The notes under the pieces are model-generated. The model made no database searches. It had not been told where the DNA came from and saw only the letters and a program-made list of their open reading frames with translations. A program made the position numbers and the translations under genes. A DNA stretch of 41,553 nucleotides from Collodictyon triciliatum (Eukaryota > CRuMs). Positions 34,688 to 41,553 of this stretch are shown one piece after another; within the stretch, counting starts at the first letter, position 1, and each line of letters starts with the position of its first letter. The stretch lies in NCBI GenBank assembly GCA_043381765.1, contig JBHJMP010000118.1:1-41553 (forward strand), written 5' to 3'.

Positions 34688-35238
34688 ACTCTTTCTCCGC
34701 AATAATCACAAACAACATAAACCGCACACGCACACACCCACGGTTTAGTTAAACCCAAACTCTGGTCGAGTCACCGCAAGCCATTTTCGTCAACATATCT
34801 TTGGCGTGAAAGTGGAGCGGAAGTGAATGATGAAAAGTGATGGAAAAAATAGAGGGCGAAAAGGTAATAGTTGAGTAAAATGATTCTGAGTTCTTGATTT
34901 AGTTTTATTCATGCACAGGGTCAAAGCAAGTTTCTTATAAGTCTAAGAGAGATTGGAGTGAGGCTCATACAAGGGTAGTGCGTGAAAGAATTGAAAGAAG
35001 AGTGTCGTGTGTAAGTTGCAGATTGGCAGAGTTTGGCCTCTCTTCCTTTGTCTTCTTTTTATTGTTTGAGATAGGGAAGGGAGGTATTTATAAGTAGCGC
35101 AACTACATTTACATGGGGCAGCATTAAGTCCTTCTAAGGAATAACATTCACCCACAGACCAATACGACGGCCACGAAAAGAGTGGTCTATGATAATAATA
35201 TCATGCTTCTCTTAATTATACAAGCTAACTGAGCCAGC
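34688..35238. other. Convergent spacer between MPP10 and the WASP-like gene
   Basis: About 550 bp where the 3' ends of MPP10 (+) and the nucleation-promoting-factor gene (-) face each other. It should contain both 3'UTRs and polyadenylation sites. No exon, RNA gene or repeat was recognised. Confidence 0.5.
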
Positions 35239-38162
35239 CTACGGGTCAAGCCAATCCCCGCTGTCATCACTCGGGACGTAGTCGCTTTCGTCAGATTGCA
35301 TTAGACTCGCTTTTCGAACCGAGAGGGCTTGCTTTAGCATGGTTGTGAATGACTTCATGAAATTGATGGACTGCCGTACGTTGTTCTGCAATTGAATAAT
35401 CACAAAAGAAAGGAAGAAAGAAGTAAAGCCACAGAGTCAGGTTGAAGTATATGAATTACAAAATCTCTCAACTAGAGTGGACACGAATGCTGGTGCTCTG
35501 TACATTCCAGCAATATCCATGTGGGGTTTAAATATTGGACGGTGTTGGACAGCCAAACCTTTCGCGGGGGTTGCTCGGCCACCTTTCGAAGAGAAATGCC
35601 CTGCCGAATCTCCTCCAAGAGCATGGCCATCGGTGCTGCGACAAAGAAGCAAGTTATGGGTGCGGCATAACAAAACTAAAACAAGGGAAACAAAAAGGGA
35701 GGCTTGTATATGTTTGATAGGCATTCGAATCAGACTGCTCTAAATGGAGCTTATATAAATGAATAAATTGCTCTTAAGTCACAGCTTATGTTAAAATATG
35801 AACAACCATAGTATGGAGAGTCTGTACATATTCAAAGGCAGTGTTACTTCTTTTCTCTTTTCTTTCTTTTTTTTTTTTAAAAAAAAAAGGTATGGAGAAT
35901 ATTTTGTATGTACGAACTTGTATCTTTTGTTTTGTTCTTTGGAGATTCGGAAATATTGACATGCTTTAGATTTCCTGCCTTTTGTCGCATTTCATTCATA
36001 AGTTGGGACTGTACATCCATCGAACCTAATTATGAGTTAAAAAATAGATACATATTTAATAAAGAAAAAGATAGATGAATAAAACAACCACATGAAAAGG
36101 ATAAAGTTAGCATCTGTAGGGAAGCAAATAAGTGATTGCTCTCTCAAAAAAACAAAAACAAAAACAAAAACAAAAACAAAACAAGAAAAAAACAAGAAAA
36201 AAAACAAGGATTTTCATTCCACAAACCTGACTTTGGTCCGTTCGCCTTGTTGGGTTCAAGATTATCATGGCGCTTCTTCAGGGCAACTGCAGCAAGGTCA
36301 GACGGCGAGAAAGGTATGCCACCAAAAGCTCTGTTATCTGCACCAGCAGAAGAAAAAGAGGGGATTTCTTTTGCAGAGGTGGGAAAAGAATGAGGAATTG
36401 GTGGCGGTGGCGGTGGCGGCGGTGGCAGTGGCAGAGAAAAGTTAGGTAGAGATGGGGGAATCACGCTGGTCTGTTTTTCATTGGGCGTGGGTGTAGATTG
36501 TGCTTCGAAAGAGAACGGGAGGGAAAGGACGGCCTTGTGTGCGTTGGATGCAAGCAGGGAAACAGGAGTAAGTGCACTGAGACCGACCCACGTGCCTGTG
36601 AGCGACTCTGGAGCCGCCTTGCCTGCCCACAGGTTAAAGTCCAGCATGCAGGCTTCCACGCGGGATGCTACGTCTGCCATGGTGCCTGCAAATGCAGCCA
36701 GATGCGGGACAAAAGCGGGCAACCCCGTTTCTGCCTGCGTCCCGCCGCGCTCCACGTCAAAGCCCGCCACGGCCTGGGTGAGGACGGTGAGCTGCGCAGA
36801 CATGGCCGATATGGACGAGTAGAGTGCCTTGAGCGTAGTCTGGACCACAGAGGACTCCTTTGCGATGCGCATCTTGTCCTTCTCGGCAAGCATCTGCGTC
36901 TGCTCCAGCTGCCTGATCTGCTTCTCGAGCTCATCCACACCGATGTTTTCGATCACGTCGGTGATTGCACGCGTGGCCATCTTTGCAGAGGCAGCATCAG
37001 GCCCGGTCTTTCCTTTCTCATTGCCTTTGTCTTTGTCTTTTGCCCTCTCCTTTGCTGCAGACGCATGACTGAAGCGGAAGCGCGGCGGCGGAGGCCCGAC
37101 GATGCCCTGGATGGAAGGCAGCGGCGCAGACAGCGAATCTGCGTCGGACGCGGCAGACCGGCTCTGCTGCTGGGCCGGATTTGAGCGGCGGGACGCTTCG
37201 TCCCAGGCGGCAGACGGCTTTCTGCGCAGGGCAGAGACGGGCTCGGCATCGGGCGGTGCCTCCGCCCCAGGGCCCCGCATCTGCTGCATCTGCTGCTCGT
37301 AGTGCTGCTGCATCTGCCGCAGACGCGACTTGTACATGCGCGTGCGCTCGCTCAGGGCGCGCTGCTGGTCGTAGACCTTCCTCTGCAGCTCGGCAACACT
37401 CCTCTCCAGGTCAAAGATTTTGCGCTCCTGCGTCAGCTTCTGCGCAAGAAACGCCTTCTGCTTCGGCTCTACACCGGGCGGGTTAGCAGCTGTTGCCGTT
37501 GCCGTTGCTGTTGCTGTTGAGAGTGATGGTGATGGTGATGGCGATGGCGATGGCGATGGCTTTGTTCGGCGTGGCTGTGCGGAGGCTGCGGCCGTGGCAT
37601 TCGGAGAATCGCTCTGCGGCTGCGACTCGAGCGAGAGGACAGCCTGCTGCAGGCGCTGGACTTCGCGGTCGTACATGTCGCACATCTTATCGTAGAGCGA
37701 CTGCAAGCGCAGATTGTCCTGGGCCACTGCATCCAGCCGCTGCCGGGCCGTCGTCGCCTGCTGCTGCAGCCCGTCCTTGTCGGCCGCGAGGATCCGGCAG
37801 TCCTGCTCGAGGCGTCGGATCTGTGCGCTCTGCTCCTGCACCTGCGACTCCAGCGCAGTGATCTTTGCAACAGGCGGCGGCGCTTTTGGCCCGGGGCTCG
37901 CGTGCCGGCCGGATTGGGCGGACGATCCGCGCGTGGCCGCCGCAGTGCCGGGTGGGCCGTGTGTGCTGCTCGGTGCCGCCGGGGCGCAGACGCGTTGTGT
38001 GCCGGGATCGGAGAGCAGCAGCTGCGACGGCGTGGGTTGCCGTCCCCGCGCAGAGGCGAGTGTCGCAGGCGCAGCCGGAGTTTCGCTTGGGCGTCGCGCT
38101 GATCGCAGCCCTTCGATTGGACGCCGCACCTGCGTCCCAGCAGAGCCGGAGCGGACAGACAT
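35239..38162 (-). CDS. WASP-family-like nucleation promoting factor (coiled coil, polyPro, WH2-WH2-C-A)
   Basis: Predicted Arp2/3 activator, 755 residues, exons 38162-36227, 36025-35918, 35635-35559 and 35385-35239. Order: basic Pro/Ser-rich N-terminus; coiled coils about 102-165, 233-297 and 405-440; polyproline near 590 ([14 protein letters not shown]); WH2 at about 648-668 (MDVQSQLMNEMRQKAGNLKHV); WH2 at about 684-700 (MAMLLEEIRQGISLRKV); an amphipathic connector (FMKSFTTMLKQALSVRKASL); and an acidic tail ending SDDSGDWLDP. WH2-connector-acidic with a Trp near the end is the Arp2/3-activating module. A long coiled-coil N-terminus without WH1/CRIB is closest to WHAMM/JMY. The first exon is GC-rich, unlike most neighbours. 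Start: the ATG at 38162 was preferred to 38285, whose extra 41 residues are Asn/Lys low complexity. Confidence 0.85.
36143..36206. repeat. (AAAAAC)n A-rich tract in an NPF intron
   Basis: CAAAAA hexamers followed by A-rich AACAAG variants, inside the intron 36026-36226 of the WASP-like gene. Non-coding on either strand. Confidence 0.85.
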
Positions 38163-38471
38163 CGGGGGAGTCCTTCTTTTGTTGTGGTTTTTTTGTTTTT
38201 GTTCTTTGTTTTTGTTCTTGTTTTTATTTGTGGGTATTTGGGGTTGGGTGTGAAGAAGGCTACGGTGGCTGATTAGCGCCCGCATGCGTGTGTGTGTGCG
38301 TCTTTCCTTATCTTGTTGGGTAGGAAACTGTATATGATTACATGTATGTGTATCTGTGTGTGTGTATGGGTGTGCGTCATTCCCTTCGGTGGAAGGTCAG
38401 AAAACGTCTCTGTCTTAATCTTTCGCCCTGTTTTTCCTCTTCTTCCTCTTTTTTTTTTTTTTCCTTTTTTT

Positions 38472-38528
<57 letters not shown>

Positions 38529-38646
38529 TTGGCCAGACGACGCTGCAAGGCTACATGGGAGCGTGTATACTCCAGCCTGTTCTTGTGAGAGTGCAAAACT
38601 TGTGCGCAGGAAAAGGGCGAAGCGTCCGGCGGCATCAGCGGGTCTC
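38163..38646. other. Short spacer with poly-T between two tandem WH2 genes
   Basis: 484 bp separating the stop of the coiled-coil/WH2 gene (38647) from the start codon of the WASP-like gene (38162), both on the minus strand. It contains TTTTTG-type repeats near 38180-38225 and an almost pure T tract at 38449-38523. The promoter of the WASP-like gene must lie here. Confidence 0.6.
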
Positions 38647-38832
38647 CTAGGACTGCTTGCGGGCAGCGGCCTTCTGTGCAACCAGAGCTGCGATGCTGAA
38701 CATGCCCGATGCGCCGGCTGGTGGCTTCTTTCCTCCTGTGTCTGGGCCGCCTGGGCCGCCCAACGACCCTGCGGAGGCGCTGCTTGTCTATTGTTTAAGC
38801 AGAGAGAAAGAGAGAAAGAGAGAAAGAGAGAA

Positions 38833-38912
<80 letters not shown>

Positions 38913-41313
38913 AGGTGTTTGCAAGGTACATCAGCGCACAGATATGATAATAACTATACTGATTGTTATCATCATTGTCGCCGAATGTAACCATCGTATA
39001 TCGCAAACACCACCCGGATGTCATCACCAAGATGAATGCTTACTGCAGGAAGGAAAAATAACATAAAAATAATCAAATGAACCATCGGCGGCTTCTCGGG
39101 TGGGGGCGCAGCCTTCTTGAGCTTCTTGCCGGCCTGGATTTGCGCAAGAAGGGCGTTGCGGTTGTCGTCGGCAGGCGGGGCAGCCGATCCTGCGGCCATC
39201 GGGGCAGACGCGGCCTTCATCAGAGGTGGCGGGGGCGGCGGTGGGGCTCCACCCATCATGGGCGGGGGCGGCGGAGGCGGCGGAGCTCCACTCATCATGG
39301 GCGGCGGGGGCGGCGGGGGCGGAGCTCCTCCAGCAGAGGCAGAAGCGGCAGCCTGGCTCTCGAGCTGCTGGATGCGACTCTGCGCCTTCTCGAGCTGCTC
39401 TTCGGTGCGCTGCAGCTTTGCAAGCAGGTCGGCCGAGCCCGGTACTGAAGCCGAGGTGGACGCGGTCGAGGGCGGAGCAGCTGCGGTCGGTGTGGCTGAC
39501 TTCTGTAGTGGGCCGTTGAATGTGGTGAGTCGCATGTCACGGCATCTGCTATTGCTGCTGCTAATCCGTACAAAGCGCACGAAGCCTCATGGAGAAGATA
39601 CAAGAGAATACAACGGCTGGTAACATTTTTTTTTTTTATTTTTTACAAAAATAACTTATTCTTACCTTTTCAGCTTCGAGCTTTTTGACTTTCTCCTCCA
39701 AAACGGCCTTTTGCTATGATTTGGCACGTGCGTTTAGATCTGAGAGTTGGTCTCGATTGTGGTGTATTTAGGATACAAGCAAGGGTTTCGGTAGAGGATA
39801 AACCTGGCGTGCTTCATCGCGCTCGGCTGTGGTGGTCTTCAGGCGCTGTTGTGATGAGCACGCGTTAGTATTCTGAGCAAATATACGAACACACAAATGA
39901 CAGAACATGTGGCTGAAAGACTGCGAAATAATATTCGCGATGGTGTCAATGAAATCACACCCCTTCGGCTGAGCTCAATTGAGTGGTGGCTTCTTTCAGC
40001 TTCTGTATAGTTTTATTTTTATAATGTATGCAAAAAAAATCAATACAAGGGATAAATTTCTTTTTTTTTAAAAAAAAAATGATGGTGATGTAGGCAGCTT
40101 TACCCGGTCGGCCTCGGTGCGGGCTTCCTCATTTGATTTGGAATCCTTGTGTTCAGAAAGTAATATCAATGTGCATTTATTAAAGATTGATTGGTATATT
40201 ATGACATAAAGTGATGATCATTTGCAGATGTCATTAATGAGAGCAAAATGGACTATGATTTTTTTCCCATTATTCGATTCAAAGAAAATGGACTATGATA
40301 ATCATACTTATAATTACAGCAATACAATGTAATTTGAATACAGATGAGGAAATTGAGAATTCCAAACTGTCATGTATGAATGTCAGCAAATCTACCTGGG
40401 ATTGGCTCGCACGAAGGGATTGAACTTCAGAGTTTTTCTACATTCCCAACAAAAACATCAAAAGTATGTGGGGTAGAAAATGATAAAAGTAGAAAAGGGA
40501 GCGAATGGATGATGACTTCACTCAGAATTTGGATACATCGCCAAATAAGTCATACTAGAAGACATATAGGATTTTCAATCACTCACCTTTTCAAAATCAA
40601 GTTTTATTGCATCCAAATCCTTTGTTTTCTGTTTTTATCATATGTTAGTATATTAGTGTATGATTTTGTTTTTCTTGGGAACAATTTTGCCAAAGGGGAA
40701 AAAAACATTCGCAAATTCCAAAGGTGAAAAATGAACATACCTTTTCAAGGTCAGTCTTGAGCAGCTCCGACTTTTTGGATGACTTTGTTGGGAAGAATGT
40801 GTATTGGACGAGGAAAAATGAAAATGAAAATTGGCAATATGTTAGATAATAATACGATACTCGAATGTTAAAACGCTATTACTTGGAGTGTAATTGTACA
40901 TTTTTATTCATGTGACGATAACAAGCGCAGGTTGAAGTTTTTGAATTTACTTCATTCATTTGATCATCATAAATACCTCTGTTGCCTCACTTTTCAGCTT
41001 CGAAATTTCACCAGTAAGCTTTCGATTGAATAATAATTAATTCAGGGCCCCGTATAGGTAATCGCAATCGGAGAAACTCATCCAGTAATATTATTATTAT
41101 TTATTTAACTTTTGCAAATCGCGAATAAGAAAAACCTTCTCAACACTTTCTTGACTTTGAGATAGCTCCTTCTTTTTCTAAAAAAAATAATAATGATTAA
41201 ATCAGTAGGAAGAAGGAAACACAACTATAAAAAAAAAAAAAGCTTCATAAAGTTGAAGCTCAAGGTTTTACATTTTCTATCTCAGATCGCAGAGACTCTA
41301 ACTCGCGCTTGGA
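38647..41313 (-). CDS. Coiled-coil, polyproline, WH2 protein (3' part; 42-nt exon array)
   Basis: Visible part is 326 residues; the 5' part lies beyond the right edge. Exons: 41313-41272, 41177-41136, 41018-40977, 40782-40741, 40628-40587, 40437-40396, 40145-40104, 40002-39961, 39845-39804 and 39707-39666 (ten exons of exactly 42 nt), then 39502-39083 (420 nt) and 38787-38647. The ten short exons encode a continuous 140-residue coiled coil, for example [14 protein letters not shown] and [14 protein letters not shown]. The 420-nt exon carries a further heptad segment ([19 protein letters not shown]), three polyproline blocks ([13 protein letters not shown]) and a WH2 ([16 protein letters not shown]). 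The C-terminus is [15 protein letters not shown]. Role inferred: profilin/actin binding on a rod-like oligomerisation domain. There is no acidic Arp2/3 tail. Confidence 0.85.
38801..38909. repeat. (GAGAAA)n and (GA)n array in a WH2-gene intron
   Basis: About five GAGAAA units followed by some 34 GA dinucleotides, in the intron 38788-39082 of the coiled-coil/WH2 gene. Arg/Glu ORFs over it are artefacts. Confidence 0.95.
39666..41313 (-). repeat. Array of ten 42-nt phase-0 exons
   Basis: Each exon is exactly 42 nt, begins and ends between codons and encodes 14 residues (two heptads). The intervening introns measure 94, 117, 194, 112, 149, 250, 101, 115 and 96 bp and show no obvious similarity. 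In most units the core positions 1, 5, 8 and 12 are Leu, Ile, Val or Ala. The lowest exon could also be 48 nt if an upstream AG is used; the 42-nt choice (AAG then GCC) keeps the register. Confidence 0.85.
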
Positions 41314-41458
41314 CTAAAACAGTAAATTGTTTTTTTTAAAAAAAAAATAATTATTCACGTGCTTTAGAAAGTGTTAAACATTTAATTTTCATAAACGTGA
41401 TTACATTTCACAAAAGCTTGCTCGTAACATGGGCTGGTTATGAAAATCAAGAAGGAAA

Positions 41459-41553
41459 GGGGGGGGGGGGGGGGGGGGGGAGAAAAGGAAAAAAAGAAGA
41501 GGAATGCGCCCCCCCCCCCCCAAAAAAAAGAAAAAAAAAAAAAAAAAAAAAAA
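41459..41553. other. Homopolymer-rich contig end
   Basis: A G run (41459-41480), an A/G-rich stretch, a C run (41509-41521) and a terminal A run. Successive pure runs of G, C and A at the very edge look like low-quality sequence, and coding calls here are not safe. Confidence 0.7.

Noticed and set aside
36280-36330. Third WH2 motif in the WASP-like gene (FSPSDLAAVALKKRHDN)
   Set aside because: Has Leu and LKK but lacks the LL..I..G spacing of WH2; the two downstream motifs fit much better.
36498-37184. 228-codon plus-strand ORF and several others over 36500-38270
   Set aside because: GC-rich antisense of the WASP-like first exon, where stop codons are rare; the minus frame has coiled coils and the WH2-C-A end.
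38163-38285. Upstream ATG of the WASP-like gene (41 extra residues)
   Set aside because: The added segment is Asn/Lys low complexity from a TTTTTG-type repeat; the next ATG starts normal sequence. Not fully excluded.
1-41553. tRNA, rRNA or other structured RNA genes
   Set aside because: None recognised by eye on either strand; a tRNAscan or Infernal run would be needed to exclude small RNAs in introns.

Overview
This is a nuclear, intron-dense eukaryotic segment, most likely from a unicellular protist. It is AT-rich overall. Nearly every gene is cut into short exons by GT-AG introns of roughly 70-450 bp, and TAA, TAG and TGA all act as stops. I see no bacterial operons, CRISPR arrays or recognisable transposons. 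The family mix (Roco kinase, REJ/GPS receptor, several WH2 actin regulators) and the homopolymer-rich assembly would fit a rhizarian or another amoeboid protist. That placement is an inference with low confidence. There are two assembly gaps (15094-15662 and 22358-22556), and the right end dissolves into homopolymers.

Layout, left to right. 19-700 (-) is the 5' part of an unrecognised gene running off the left edge. 1372-2654 (-) is a three-exon GTP cyclohydrolase I. 2785-3183 holds two tandem repeats upstream of it. 3351-14089 (-) is a 36-exon gene for a receptor-like protein of about 2166 residues: signal peptide, Ser-rich stalk, TIG/IPT repeats, REJ region, GAIN-like region, GPS site, one membrane helix and a short tail. 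15046-18778 (-) is a multi-WH2, polyproline actin-binding protein whose end lies partly in a gap. 19021-22167 (-) is a 12-exon protein with a Ras-association-like N-terminus and a CxxC...CxxC zinc site. 22235-28775 (-) is a Roco protein (LRR-Roc-COR-kinase-SAM-like-LRR). 29685 to about 30345 (-) may be a small gene of unknown function. 30379-34687 (+) is a 14-exon MPP10 (U3 snoRNP, SSU processome). 35239-38162 (-) is a coiled-coil WASP-family-like nucleation promoting factor ending in WH2-WH2-connector-acidic. 38647-41313 (-) is the 3' part of a coiled-coil/polyproline/WH2 gene that continues beyond the right edge.

Splice models were built by hand by joining coding stretches at GT-AG sites with matching phase. 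For the TIG/REJ/GPS gene, MPP10, GCH1, the WASP-like gene and the Ras-association gene the summed exon lengths are exact multiples of three. The Roco gene needs two single-base corrections, both in homopolymers.

Functional theme: three separate polyproline/WH2 proteins (two adjacent) and a Ras-association protein point to actin regulation. The Roco kinase and the GPS receptor are signalling proteins. GCH1 and MPP10 are housekeeping genes.

Most striking feature: the last gene carries ten consecutive exons of exactly 42 nt, all phase 0, each encoding 14 residues, which is two coiled-coil heptads. The Roco gene shows the same logic with 69-nt, one-LRR exons. Exons as units of protein repeat appear to be a principle in this genome, and the 42-nt array could in principle give coiled coils of adjustable length by exon skipping.
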